Positions 33,355 to 42,592 of a stretch of 64,000 nt of DNA are shown here, piece by piece; the stretch's first letter is position 1, and the number at the start of each line of letters is the position of its first letter. The translations under genes were made by a program, and so were the position numbers. The DNA is taken from positions 11,857-75,856 of the forward strand of contig NZ_QFQZ01000009.1 in the NCBI RefSeq assembly GCF_003243465.1, in the 5' to 3' direction. Source of the DNA: Caulobacter segnis. Lineage in GTDB: Bacteria; Pseudomonadota; Alphaproteobacteria; Caulobacterales; Caulobacteraceae. Below the pieces are notes generated by a model. The model was not told the origin of the DNA, searched no databases, and worked only from the letters and a program-made list of their open reading frames with translations.

Positions 33355-35403
33355 ATGACCTACAGATTGGGTGTCGACGTGGGCGGCACGTTCACCGACC
33401 TGCTGCTCCTCGAGGAGGAAACCGGCGCGTTCTGGCGGCACAAGACGCCGTCGACGCCGGCCGACAGCTCGGTGGGCATCCTCAACGGCGTCGAGGCGAT
33501 CTGCCAGAAGGCGGGAATCACGCCGGCCGACATCGAGGTGTTCCTGCATGGCACCACGGTCGCGACCAACGCGGTCCTGGAAGGCAAGGGCGCGCGCGTC
33601 GGCCTGATCGTCGCCCAGGGCTATCGCCAGATCATGCAGATCGCCCGCAGCTTCGTGCCGGGCGGCCTGGCCGGTTGGATCGTTTGGCCCAAGCCCAAGC
33701 CTCTGGCGGCTCTGCTGGACACCTACGAGGTCGGTGGGCGCATGGACGCCCAGGGCAATGAACTGACGCCGCTGAACGAGGGCGAGGTCCGCGCCGCGCT
33801 CGAGAAGCTCAAGGCGCAAGGCGTCGAGGCCATCACCGTCTCGCTCATGAACGCCTATCTGAACGGCGTGCACGAGAAGCGCATCGGCGAGCTGGCCGCC
33901 GAGATCCTGCCCAACGCCCCGGTGTCGCTGAGCCACGAGGTCCTGCCGGAGATGCAGGAGTACGAACGCACCCTGACCACGGTCGCCAACGCCGCCGTGC
34001 GCCCGATCGTCAGCCGCTATGTCAGCAACCTGCGCGGCAAGCTGCGGTCGGCGGGCATGGCGGGCAAGCTGTCGCTTCTCCGCTCGGACGGCGGTTTGAT
34101 GTCGTCGGAGAAGTCCGAGGAGCATCCCGTCGCCCTGCTGATGTCTGGTCCCGCCGGCGGCGTCACCGGCGCCCTGTGGGTCGGCAAGAACGCGGGGATC
34201 AAGAACATCCTGACCCTGGACGTCGGCGGCACCTCGACCGACGTGGCGCTGATCGAGAACCTGGAGGCGCGCCGCGTGCGCACCACCGAGGTCGGTCACC
34301 TGTCGGTCCGCGCTTCTGCTCTGGACGTCAAGACGGTCGGCGCGGGCGGCGGCTCCATCGCCTATGTGCCGGAGCTCACCAAGGCGTTGCGCGTCGGCCC
34401 GCAATCGGCCGGCGCCGTGCCGGGCCCAGTGGCCTACGGCAAGGGCGGCGAGCTGCCGACCGTCACCGACGCCAATGTCGTGCTGGGCTATCTGCCCGAG
34501 GCCCTGTTGGGCGGCACGTTCAAGCTGGACCGCGAGGGCGCCAAGCAGGCCGTCCAGACGATCGCCGACGCCCTGGGCATCGGCCTGTTCGAGGCCGCGC
34601 GCGGCATCATCGACATCGTCAACGAGAACATGTTCGGCGCGCTGCGCATGATCTCCGTTCAGCAGGGCTATGACCCGCGTGACTTCGCGGTCATGGGCTT
34701 CGGCGGCGCGGGGCCGTTGCACGTCAACGCCGTGGCCAAGCTGATGAACAGCTGGCCGGCGATCTCGCCGGTCTCGCCGGGCGTGCTGTGCGCCCTGGGC
34801 GACGCGACCACCCGGATGCGCACCGAGACCGCCCGCTCGTTCTCCAAGCGCGTCGGGGACACCTCGCAGGAAGAGGTCATCGCCCTGCTGGACGAGATGG
34901 CGGCCCAGACGCGCGGCGAGCTGCTGGCCGACGGCGTGCCGGAGGCCCAGATCGTCAGCCAGTTCGAGATCGACGTCCGCTACGAGGGCCAGGCCTTCGA
35001 GGTCCCGCTGTCGATCGACGCCGAGACTCTGCGCAAGGATGGCCTGAAGGGCGTCACCGACCGCTTCGACGCCGAGCACAAGCGCCTCTTCACGTTCAAC
35101 ATGGACACCCCGCACGAGCTGGTGAACCTGCGCGCCGTGGCCATGGGCGCAGCGCTGGATCTGCCGGCCGCCCAGCTGCCGGTGGGCGATGGCCATCCGT
35201 CGGACGCCAAGATCCGCGACCACGAGCTGTGGATGGACGGCAAGGTGCATCCGGCGGTCATCTATGATCGCGCCAAGCTCAAGCAGGGCGACGTCATCCC
35301 GGGTCCGGCGATCGTGATCGAGATGGACTCCACGACGCTCATCGAGCTGGGCTGCGTCGGCAAGGTCGACGCGGTCGGCAACATCCTGATCAATCTGGCC
35401 TAA
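33355..35403 (+). CDS. hyuA: Hydantoinase/oxoprolinase family subunit A
   Basis: A 682-residue subunit of the ATP-dependent N-methylhydantoinase/5-oxoprolinase/acetone carboxylase family. It opens with the phosphate-binding LGVDVGGTFTD (5-15), followed by FLHGTTVATNAVLEG and a second LTLDVGGTSTDVALI (about 284-300), the ASKHA ATPase signatures. ATG 33355 is chosen for the GGAG 8 bases upstream over ATG 33310. It needs the HyuB partner that follows 14 bases later. The pair hydrolyses a cyclic amide or lactam with ATP, or carboxylates a ketone. An amidase downstream favours the amide reading. Confidence 0.88.
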   Translation: MTYRLGVDVGGTFTDLLLLEEETGAFWRHKTPSTPADSSVGILNGVEAICQKAGITPADIEVFLHGTTVATNAVLEGKGARVGLIVAQGYRQIMQIARSFVPGGLAGWIVWPKPKPLAALLDTYEVGGRMDAQGNELTPLNEGEVRAALEKLKAQGVEAITVSLMNAYLNGVHEKRIGELAAEILPNAPVSLSHEVLPEMQEYERTLTTVANAAVRPIVSRYVSNLRGKLRSAGMAGKLSLLRSDGGLMSSEKSEEHPVALLMSGPAGGVTGALWVGKNAGIKNILTLDVGGTSTDVALIENLEARRVRTTEVGHLSVRASALDVKTVGAGGGSIAYVPELTKALRVGPQSAGAVPGPVAYGKGGELPTVTDANVVLGYLPEALLGGTFKLDREGAKQAVQTIADALGIGLFEAARGIIDIVNENMFGALRMISVQQGYDPRDFAVMGFGGAGPLHVNAVAKLMNSWPAISPVSPGVLCALGDATTRMRTETARSFSKRVGDTSQEEVIALLDEMAAQTRGELLADGVPEAQIVSQFEIDVRYEGQAFEVPLSIDAETLRKDGLKGVTDRFDAEHKRLFTFNMDTPHELVNLRAVAMGAALDLPAAQLPVGDGHPSDAKIRDHELWMDGKVHPAVIYDRAKLKQGDVIPGPAIVIEMDSTTLIELGCVGKVDAVGNILINLA

Positions 35404-35417
35404 GGGGAGGGACGACC

Positions 35418-37292
35418 ATGCCCGCGCGGATCATCCAATCCAACGAGACCCCCTTCAACAAGGTCACCGTCGACCCGGTAACCCTGGAGGTGATCGAGAA
35501 CGCCCTGCGCAACGCCCGTATCGAGATGGACGCCACCCTGGTGCGCACCGCCATGTCGCCGGGCATCCGCGAGCAAGGCGACGCCTTCCCGCTGATCGCC
35601 GACCACAAGGGCCGGATGATCGTCGGCCAGTTCGGCTCGTACATCGGCCCGTTCCTCGAGGGCTTCGAGGGCACGGTCGAGGAGGGCGACATGATCTTCC
35701 TGTCGGACCCGTATTCGGTCGGCGGGGCGATCAGCCACTCCAACGACTGGCTGGTGCTGCTGCCGGTGTTCAAGGACGGCCGCCTGCTGGCCTACACCTC
35801 GATGTTCGGGCACCAGTCCGACATTGGCGGCAAGGTCGTCGGTTCGATGCCGATCGACGCCCGCTCGATCTTCGAGGAGGGCGTGCGCATCCCGCCCGTG
35901 AAGATCTGGAAGAAGGGCGAATACAACGAGGACCTGATCAAGCTGATCATGCACCAGACCCGCAAGCCGGACTGGTGCTCGGCCGACCTGAACGCCCTGA
36001 TCGCCTCGTGCCGCGTGGCCGCGCGCCGGGTGATCGAGCTGGCCGGCCGCTTCGGCGACGACGTTTACACCTCGGCCTGCGAGGAACTGCTGGCCCGCAA
36101 CCATCGCGCCATGGAGCACCTGATCGCCACCTCGATCGGCGAGGCCCCGGTCAGCTTCGAGGACTATGTCTGCGACGACGGCCTGGGCTACGGCCCGTAC
36201 AAGATCAAGTGCACGATGTGGCGCGAGGGCGGCAAGGTCCACCTGGACTTCACCGGCACCGATCCGCAGAGCCAGGCCTCGATCAACTTCTTCCTGAACG
36301 AGAACATGCTGCGCATGTTCTTCGGCATCTACATGATCATGGTCTTCGACCCGCAGATCCTGTTCAACGACGGGTTCTACGACCTGATCGAGGTGCACAT
36401 TCCGGAGGGTTCGCTGCTCAAGCCGAAGTTCCCGGCCGCCCTGTCGGGCCGCACCCACGCCCTGGGCCGCATCTTCGACATCCTGGGCGGCCTGCTGGGC
36501 CAGAAGACGCCCGAATTCCTGTGCGCCGCCGGCTTCTCGTCGTCGCCGCACCTGTTCTATTCGGGCTTCGACGCCAAGGGGAAATGGTTCCAGCTGTTCC
36601 AGATCGGCTTCGGCGGCATCCCCGGCAAGCCTATGGGCGACGGGCCCGACGGCCATTCGCTGTGGCCGGGCTTCACCAACGTGCCCAACGAGTTCCTGGA
36701 GCGCTACTTTCCGCTGATCATTGAGCGCTACGAGACCGTGCCGGACTCCGGCGGCCCGGGCCTGCACCGCGGCGGCAACGGCATCCAGATGACCTACAAG
36801 TTCCTGGAGAAGGGCACGATCGCCATCCACGACGACCGCTGGTTCACCGTCCCCTGGGGCGTGAACGGCGGCGAGCCGGGCGCCCGCGCCCGCAAAATCC
36901 TGGAGAAGGCCGACGGGACCAGCCAGGTCGTGGGCAACAAGGTCGAGGACCTCGAGGTCGAGGCCGGCGATCGCCTGCACTTCATCACCTGGGGCGGCGG
37001 CGGTTGGGGCGACCCGCTGGAACGCGAACCGGCGCTGGTGGCGCTGGAGGTCGAGCAGGGCCTGGTCACGGTCGATGGCGCGCGCCGCTATGGCGTGGTG
37101 CTGAAGGACGGACAGGTCGACGCCTCGGCCACCGAGGGTCTGCGGGCCAAGATCCGCGCCGAGCGCCCCGCCCCGTCGGGTCCGTTCAACTTCGGGCCGG
37201 ATATCGAGACCCTGCGCGCCAACTGCCTGGCCGAAACGGGTCTGCCCGCGCCGAAGAAGCCGGTGGCCCTGCGCCACACGGCGGCGGCTTAA
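35418..37292 (+). CDS. hyuB: Hydantoinase/oxoprolinase family subunit B
   Basis: A 624-residue partner of HyuA with the family opening (DPVTLEVIENALRNARIEMDATLVRTAMSP as a region near 15-45) and the glycine-rich end segment SGGPGLHRGGNGIQ and WGGGGWGDPLER. A strong AGGGGAGGG precedes the ATG. It completes the two-subunit enzyme; no third subunit as in acetophenone carboxylase is present. It is followed 9 bases later by an isochorismatase-like amidase, forming a hyuA-hyuB-amidase operon. Ring opening followed by amide hydrolysis is the simplest reading. Confidence 0.87.
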   Translation: MPARIIQSNETPFNKVTVDPVTLEVIENALRNARIEMDATLVRTAMSPGIREQGDAFPLIADHKGRMIVGQFGSYIGPFLEGFEGTVEEGDMIFLSDPYSVGGAISHSNDWLVLLPVFKDGRLLAYTSMFGHQSDIGGKVVGSMPIDARSIFEEGVRIPPVKIWKKGEYNEDLIKLIMHQTRKPDWCSADLNALIASCRVAARRVIELAGRFGDDVYTSACEELLARNHRAMEHLIATSIGEAPVSFEDYVCDDGLGYGPYKIKCTMWREGGKVHLDFTGTDPQSQASINFFLNENMLRMFFGIYMIMVFDPQILFNDGFYDLIEVHIPEGSLLKPKFPAALSGRTHALGRIFDILGGLLGQKTPEFLCAAGFSSSPHLFYSGFDAKGKWFQLFQIGFGGIPGKPMGDGPDGHSLWPGFTNVPNEFLERYFPLIIERYETVPDSGGPGLHRGGNGIQMTYKFLEKGTIAIHDDRWFTVPWGVNGGEPGARARKILEKADGTSQVVGNKVEDLEVEAGDRLHFITWGGGGWGDPLEREPALVALEVEQGLVTVDGARRYGVVLKDGQVDASATEGLRAKIRAERPAPSGPFNFGPDIETLRANCLAETGLPAPKKPVALRHTAAA

Positions 37293-37301
37293 GGAGAGCG
37301 C

Positions 37302-37937
37302 ATGAGCCAGGAAGAGCTCAAGGCCAACTATGCCGGCGCGTTCGACGGCCGGCTGCCGTTCGGCCAGCGGCCGGCGCTGCTGATCGTCGACGTCGTGGTC
37401 GCCTATCTGCGGCCCGGCTCGCCTCTCTATGATCCAGCCTTCCAGGTCGCTCTGGAGTCGAACGAGCGGCTGGTCGCCGCCGCTCGCAAGGCTGGCGCGC
37501 CTGTGGTCTTTACCAACGTGGTGTACGCCATGGGCGGTCGCGACGGGGGGCTGTTCTATCGCAAGGTGCCGGCTCTGAAGGCCTTCCAGGCCGGTTCGCC
37601 GGACGGCGCCTTCCCCGACACCCTGCAGCCGGAGCCGGGCGAGGTGGTGGTCAACAAGCAGTACGCCTCGGCCTTCTTCGGCACGTCGCTGGCCTCGACC
37701 CTGACGGCCATGGGGATCGACAGCCTGCTGATCACGGGCTTCTCGACCTCGGGCTGCGTGCGGGCCACGGGGCTGGACGCCCTGCAGCACGGCTTTGTTC
37801 CCTACGTCGTTCGGGAGGCCTGCGGCGATCGGCACCCGGGACCGCATGAGGCCAATCTGTTCGACCTGCAGGCCAAGTACGCCGAGGTCGTCAGCGAGGC
37901 CGAGGCCATCGCGCTGCTCGGTCAGGTCGGCGGCTAG
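37302..37937 (+). CDS. Isochorismatase-family amidohydrolase (copy 1), NicF/CSHase-like
   Basis: A 211-residue cysteine hydrolase of the isochorismatase-like superfamily. The catalytic triad is visible: Asp30 (LIVDV), Lys119 (VNKQYAS) and Cys152 (STSGCVRAT). Members with this triad hydrolyse amides such as maleamate (NicF) and N-carbamoylsarcosine. Directly after hyuAB it could release ammonia or a carbamoyl group from the opened ring. A paralogue at 52506 shares STSGCVRATG. GGAGAGCGC precedes ATG 37302. Confidence 0.86.
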   Translation: MSQEELKANYAGAFDGRLPFGQRPALLIVDVVVAYLRPGSPLYDPAFQVALESNERLVAAARKAGAPVVFTNVVYAMGGRDGGLFYRKVPALKAFQAGSPDGAFPDTLQPEPGEVVVNKQYASAFFGTSLASTLTAMGIDSLLITGFSTSGCVRATGLDALQHGFVPYVVREACGDRHPGPHEANLFDLQAKYAEVVSEAEAIALLGQVGG

Positions 37938-37957
37938 AGCTCTAACCTCCGCACAGA

Positions 37958-37990
37958 AAAGGGGCGGCCTTCGCGGGCCGCCCCTTTCCT
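37958..37990. terminator. Bidirectional terminator
   Basis: AAAGGGGCGGCC (37958-37969) pairs with GGCCGCCCCTTT (37976-37987) around a 6-base loop, between convergent genes. Confidence 0.82.
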
Positions 37991-38008
37991 TTGGCTTGGG
38001 CTCGGGCC

Positions 38009-39487
38009 TTAAGCCGACAGGATCTCCAGCGCCACGCGCTCGGCCGACTCCAGCGCCGACTCCAGCCCACGGTTCGACGTGCCAGTGTGCTCGCCGCAAA
38101 AGTGCACGCGACCGACAGGCGTGCTCATCTCGCGGGCGAAGGCGGTGATCTGGCCCGGGTTGAAGTAAGACCAGTCCCCGCCGTTGAACGGCTCCAGGCC
38201 CCAGCTGTGATAATAGGCGCCCTTGACCAGGCCCTTGGCGGCCGGACGCAGGCGCTCAAGCTCAGAAACGATCATCGCCAGCGTGTTCTCCTTGCCGAGG
38301 CGATCCCAGGCCAGGGCCAGTTCGCCGCGCGCGAAGACGCTGAGGCCGGTCACTTCGTCCGGGGTCGGACCGTAGCGTTGCGCCAGCACTTGGCCGAGCG
38401 GGCCGTCGGTCCACATGGTCGGCGGCAGGCCGTCCTTCTCCCAATAGGGCGCCGACACCGTGAGGAAGGCGATCGAGATTGGCTGGTAGGGCAGGGACGT
38501 GACGGCCTTTGCCTGGGGGCCGGTGAAGCCGGGCTCAAAGCTGATGTTGCGCAGCACAGAGAACGGCAGCGAGCAGATCACCTTCTTGGCGCGATAGGTC
38601 GAGCCGTCGCGGCAGGTGACGACCGCGGCGTCGGGGCCGCTGCTGATCGCCACGACCTCCTTGCCCAGCAGGATATCGCCCTTCTGCTTCGCGGCCAGGC
38701 CTTGGGGCAGCAGCAGGTTGCCGCCCTTGACCGCGAAGCTGCCCGGCCCCGCGGCGCTCTGCGCCTTGCCCCAGCCGTCGTTGAATTCATAGACCAGGGC
38801 CGAGGACTGGTGGCCGTTCAGGCCGTAATAGGGGGCCTTGTCGAACGCCAGGCGGATGGCGGCGTCGCTCAGGCCCAGCTGGCTCAGATACTGGTGCATA
38901 GAGATGTCGAGGGGCGCGCTTTCGGGCGCGATCCAGTCGGCCCAGTCCTTCAGGCGGTTGTTCTTGGACACCAGCACGGGAACGATTTCCCAAGGCATCA
39001 TGCTCTTCAGCGCCGCCGGGAAGGGATTCTTCGGCGAGGCGGCCCATTCCTCGCGGGTCAGGGTCACGCCGCCCAGGACGAACTGCTGGCGCGGATCCTT
39101 CATGTAGCGCGGGGCGACATCGTGGAGCTCGACGCCGGCCCGGCGGGCCATGTCCATGCCGCGACCATAGCCGGCGCCCATGGAGTTGAAGCCCATCTCC
39201 GGCGTGCCCGGCTGGTCCAGCAGGGTGAAGATCCGCCCGCCCACGCGTTTGCGGGCTTCGAGGATCAGGACCTTGGCGCCTTGCTCCTCAAGCAGGCTGG
39301 CCGCGCCCAGGCCCGAAATGCCGGCCCCAAGGATGATGACGTCGGGATCCGAGGAGACGGGGGACGGCTTGGCATCCTTGGCTTTCACGGGCTTGGGGGC
39401 GGCCTGGGCCGTCGGAGCCAGAGCCGCCGCGGCGCCCAGCTGGGCGATGGCGGCTCCGAGGATCGCTTGCCGGCGCGTGAAGGTCAT
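38009..39487 (-). CDS. Exported flavin monoamine-oxidase-like enzyme
   Basis: A 492-residue FAD amine oxidase family protein. The N-terminus MTFTRRQAILGAA looks like a twin-arginine signal (cleavage near residue 30), so the folded flavoenzyme would be exported. FAD binding is shown by IILGAGISGLGAASLLEEQG and ARKRVGGRI (about 50-85); the C-terminus has the FCGEHTGTSNRGLESALES segment typical of MAO-type enzymes. It would oxidise an amine or desaturate a C-N bond in the periplasm. A near-perfect dyad operator lies 92 bases upstream. Substrate unknown. Confidence 0.85.
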   Translation of the reverse strand: MTFTRRQAILGAAIAQLGAAAALAPTAQAAPKPVKAKDAKPSPVSSDPDVIILGAGISGLGAASLLEEQGAKVLILEARKRVGGRIFTLLDQPGTPEMGFNSMGAGYGRGMDMARRAGVELHDVAPRYMKDPRQQFVLGGVTLTREEWAASPKNPFPAALKSMMPWEIVPVLVSKNNRLKDWADWIAPESAPLDISMHQYLSQLGLSDAAIRLAFDKAPYYGLNGHQSSALVYEFNDGWGKAQSAAGPGSFAVKGGNLLLPQGLAAKQKGDILLGKEVVAISSGPDAAVVTCRDGSTYRAKKVICSLPFSVLRNISFEPGFTGPQAKAVTSLPYQPISIAFLTVSAPYWEKDGLPPTMWTDGPLGQVLAQRYGPTPDEVTGLSVFARGELALAWDRLGKENTLAMIVSELERLRPAAKGLVKGAYYHSWGLEPFNGGDWSYFNPGQITAFAREMSTPVGRVHFCGEHTGTSNRGLESALESAERVALEILSA

Positions 39488-39578
39488 GGGGCTTCTCTCA
39501 CGTTTGTACTGCGCTACTGGAGGCTACTGAGTCGAAGAGATTACAGTCCGTCTCGCGAGGCGAGGCGGGGCTCGTCTT

Positions 39579-39595
39579 TATCCGCTCGGCGGAGA
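39579..39595. promoter_or_regulatory. Strong TATCCGC-N3-GCGGATA operator before amine oxidase
   Basis: TATCCGC-TCG-GCGGAGA matches 13 of 14 positions, the best copy after the perfect one. It lies 92 bases before the start at 39487. Confidence 0.62.
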
Positions 39596-39603
39596 GCGCC
39601 TCC

Positions 39604-39643
39604 CAAAAAAGAACCACGCCGTCCGTGAAATGGAACGGCGTGG
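39604..39643 (-). terminator. Terminator of TonB receptor 3
   Basis: On the minus strand a 9-base stem (CCACGCCGT/ACGGCGTGG; plus-strand arms 39614-39622 and 39635-39643) is followed by TTCTTTTTT. Confidence 0.78.
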
Positions 39644-39693
39644 AGTAGTCGACGCCACGCCCCGGGGAGAAGCGACGGCGGTCGGGGAGTTCG

Positions 39694-42249
39694 CTAGTAG
39701 GTGGCCGAGACCGTCACGCCGACGCGGCGGCCTTCGCCCAGGTAGATTTCCGGAATGCTGTAGACGCTCGGAAAGCCGGAGCGCGGCTGGTTGATCGAGT
39801 TAGCCACATAGGTCTTGTCGAACAGATTATTGGCCCACAGCGAGACGTTGTAATTGTCCTTTGCGAGGCTCAGCCGGACGTTGGTCAGGGTGCGCGAGCC
39901 AATCTTCACCGTGTTCAACAGGTTGTTGTACATCGAGCCGGTGTAGTTGACGTCGACGCGGCCTTCCGCGGTCCAGCCATCGAAGACGTCGTAGCGGCCC
40001 GTTGCGTGCAGGTTCCACTGGGTCTTGACCGCGCGCTGCGGACGATAGCCGGCGATCGACGGCACGACGCGGGTGGCGCCATTGGCCAGCTTGATCGTCG
40101 TGACCTTGCAGCCCGTCGCCGCCGCGCCTGCCGAGGTCACGCATTGCGTGATCGACGAGGCGTCGTAGGCGCCGTCCTGGAACTTCGGATCCGAATAGGT
40201 GAGGCTGCCGCCGATCTGGATGGCGTCCGTCGCCTGGAAGTCGGTCTGCAGTTCAAAGCCGTCGACCTTGATGTCGCCGGCGTTGCGCACGATGCGCACC
40301 GGGTTCACCGCCGTCGGATTGTCCGTATAGGAGGAGACCTGGGCGTTGCTCCAGTCGGTGTGGAACACCGAAGCGTTCAGCAGCAGGCGACGATCCAGCA
40401 GGCGGCTCTTGAAGCCAGCCTCGTAGGTCCAGTTCTCCTCTTCGTCGTAGGACACTTCGCTGGCCAGGATGCCGGTCGCGCTGACGGCGTTGGCGGTGTT
40501 GAACCCGCCCGAGCGAATGCCCTTGGCCGCGGTCGCGAAGGCGAAGATCGTCGGCGTGAACTGGTAGTCGACGCTGAAGCGCGGCGTGACGTTTTTGTAG
40601 GTCTTGCGGTAGGGGGCGCTGGCGACCGGGAAGACCCCGGCGGCCGGCACATGCACGCCGTCGATGGTGGGGTAGAGGTACGGCTGGGAAGTCAGGTTGG
40701 TGATCGAGAACGTCTGGGCGCGCTTCTGGTCGATATTGTAGCGCGCTTCGGCGTTCACCCGCAGCTTGCCTAACTCGTAGCCGACCGAGCCGAACAGCGA
40801 CTTCGTGCGGGTCGCCGATTTCGTGTAGGAGCCGGACACCTGATGGTCGGAGCCATCGCCCGACAGGAACAGGTTGGCGGTGAAGTCGTACGCGCCGACG
40901 CCGGTGGCGGTGGGCGTGGTGATCTGGCTCACCGTCACATAGCGCTCGTTGGCGGCCAGGCCGGTGCTGTCGACGCCCAGGCCGCTGCCGGACAGCGGGA
41001 TCATCGAGTTGAAATAGTAGCCGCCCAACATCCACTTCAGCTTTGAGGAATCCGGCGATTGCAGGCGGAATTCCTGGCTGACCGTGCGGACTTTTTCGCG
41101 CGAGGTGACGTAGAGGTTGGCCTTGGCCAGACGGGTGTAGGCGCCGTTCGCGACACAACCTGCGCCGAGATTGCACACGCCGAACTGCACGCCGCCGCTG
41201 GTGAGGTCGTAGTCGGAATAGGCTTTGTTCTGCGAGGCGGTGACGCCGCTGACGCTGACGAACGAGGCCCAGCCTAGGTCCCACTTCATGTCCAGGGCGA
41301 CCTGGGCGTTCTTGGAGCGGGTGTCGGGAATGTCGGGCGACATGTCGCTGGTCTTCGGCGTGGTCGCGTCACCGCAGTAGAGCGTGGGCAGGCCGGTGGC
41401 GGCGTTCGTCGTGCCGCAGTTGAACTTGCTGAGCGGCAGCAGGGTGCTGGGCGTGGCCTCGACGGCCGACTTGGTGAAGAAGCCCGACAGCTTGGCCGTG
41501 AAAGTGTCGGTCGGCGCCCATTCCAGCGAGCCGGCGACGGCCTTCTTTTCGAAGCCGCCCAGCTTGTCGCTGGTGGCGGCGTTCTTGCCGTAGCCGTCAT
41601 AGGTGACGTACCCGGCGGAGAGGCGGCCATACAGGTTTTCGGCCACGGGGCCCGACACCGTGCCCTTCACGCGGAAGTCCTTGTCGACGCCGGCCGTGGC
41701 CGAGAAGCCGCCGGACAGGTCGTGGCTGGGGCCCTTGGTCGTGATGCCCATGGCGCCGGCGAAGGTCGAGCGGCCGTAAAGCGCGCTTTGCGGACCCTTG
41801 GCGATTTCGATCTGGCCGGGATCGAGGACCGAGATGACGTCCAGCGTGTTGCGGCTGGTCTGGTAGATGCCGTCGATGAACACGCCGACGTTGCCGTCGA
41901 CGTTCAGGTCATTGGCGGTGTTGGCCGGCGCCAGGCCGCGCAGATAGATCAGCAGGGTGGTGCCGCCGGTGATCGAGGTGATCGCAACGCCGGGCGTGCT
42001 GTTCGACAGGTCCGCCATGTTGCTGATATTGCGGGCTTCCAGGTCCTTGGCCGAGAGCGCGCTGATCGAGATCGGCACTGTCTGGACGTCTTCGGCGCGC
42101 TTGCGCGCGGTGACGACGATCTCGCCGATTTCGACGCCGCCGCTCGGCGCGGCGCTCTGGGCGAGGGCGATCGACGGGGCGCCGACGGCCAGGGCCGCGC
42201 TGGTGATCAGGAGCGCCTTGGCGCTTCTCGTGATCCGGTTCATGCTCAT
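39694..42249 (-). CDS. TonB-dependent receptor (third)
   Basis: Outer-membrane receptor of 851 residues. I start at ATG 42249, 8 bases after GGGGGA; the frame back to 42333 adds a non-signal leader. Signal peptide at about 1-32 (ending ALAQ), TonB-box-like IGEIVVTARKRAED at about 42-55, plug to about 175 (IEIAKGPQSALYGRSTFAGAMG), barrel ending VGVTVSATY. It has several paired cysteines in extracellular-loop-like segments (for example around CNLGAGC and CVTSAGAAATGC). A dyad copy precedes it. It is larger than the other two receptors and of a different subgroup, so it may bind another ligand. Confidence 0.92.
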   Translation of the reverse strand: MSMNRITRSAKALLITSAALAVGAPSIALAQSAAPSGGVEIGEIVVTARKRAEDVQTVPISISALSAKDLEARNISNMADLSNSTPGVAITSITGGTTLLIYLRGLAPANTANDLNVDGNVGVFIDGIYQTSRNTLDVISVLDPGQIEIAKGPQSALYGRSTFAGAMGITTKGPSHDLSGGFSATAGVDKDFRVKGTVSGPVAENLYGRLSAGYVTYDGYGKNAATSDKLGGFEKKAVAGSLEWAPTDTFTAKLSGFFTKSAVEATPSTLLPLSKFNCGTTNAATGLPTLYCGDATTPKTSDMSPDIPDTRSKNAQVALDMKWDLGWASFVSVSGVTASQNKAYSDYDLTSGGVQFGVCNLGAGCVANGAYTRLAKANLYVTSREKVRTVSQEFRLQSPDSSKLKWMLGGYYFNSMIPLSGSGLGVDSTGLAANERYVTVSQITTPTATGVGAYDFTANLFLSGDGSDHQVSGSYTKSATRTKSLFGSVGYELGKLRVNAEARYNIDQKRAQTFSITNLTSQPYLYPTIDGVHVPAAGVFPVASAPYRKTYKNVTPRFSVDYQFTPTIFAFATAAKGIRSGGFNTANAVSATGILASEVSYDEEENWTYEAGFKSRLLDRRLLLNASVFHTDWSNAQVSSYTDNPTAVNPVRIVRNAGDIKVDGFELQTDFQATDAIQIGGSLTYSDPKFQDGAYDASSITQCVTSAGAAATGCKVTTIKLANGATRVVPSIAGYRPQRAVKTQWNLHATGRYDVFDGWTAEGRVDVNYTGSMYNNLLNTVKIGSRTLTNVRLSLAKDNYNVSLWANNLFDKTYVANSINQPRSGFPSVYSIPEIYLGEGRRVGVTVSATY

Positions 42250-42362
42250 AGCAAAATCCCCCAATTGCTGTTTTCCGACCAAGGTTTGGCGCGCCTTCAT
42301 TCGTGGGCGACCTGGGTATGCTGCAGAAACCAACGGTCTTGGAGGCGGTGACAGATCGCTTT

Positions 42363-42379
42363 TATCCGCCGTGCGAGAA
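42363..42379. promoter_or_regulatory. Dyad copy before TonB receptor 3
   Basis: TATCCGC-CGT-GCGAGAA matches 11 of 14 positions, with one perfect half. It lies 114 bases before the start at 42249. Confidence 0.5.
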
Positions 42380-42532
42380 GCTCGCCTCCGGGTGTCACGA
42401 ATTGGCTTATTCGTAGGCCATTTGGGTAGAAATTCTCAGCAATCGTTATGCCTTGACCCTTCTGGAGTCGAAGCGGCGCCTCTTATGGATGCGCCGAGCT
42501 AGGCGCTCAGCTTCTACGTTTGTTCGGAAAGA

Positions 42533-42563
42533 AAAGCGCGGCCGCTTGTGGCGACCGCGCTTT
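42533..42563 (-). terminator. Terminator after alpha/beta-hydrolase
   Basis: AAAGCGCGG (42533-42541) pairs with CCGCGCTTT (42555-42563). On the minus strand it is followed by TCTTTCC. Confidence 0.62.
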
Positions 42564-42592
42564 ACAGGGCGTTCAAGTCAGGCGCTTGGGGC

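Larger units (their letters stand above)
42250..42592. promoter_or_regulatory. Gene-free region upstream of TonB receptor 3
   Basis: A 343-base stretch with no credible gene. It holds a dyad copy (42363-42379) and the terminator of the upstream hydrolase (42533-42563). The remainder shows nothing I can name. Confidence 0.5.

Noticed and set aside
35400..38099. Roughly 900-codon minus-strand frame opposite hyuB and the amidase
   Set aside because: Antisense shadow of two well-recognised genes; the composition is typical of reverse-frame GC-rich translation and it matches no family.
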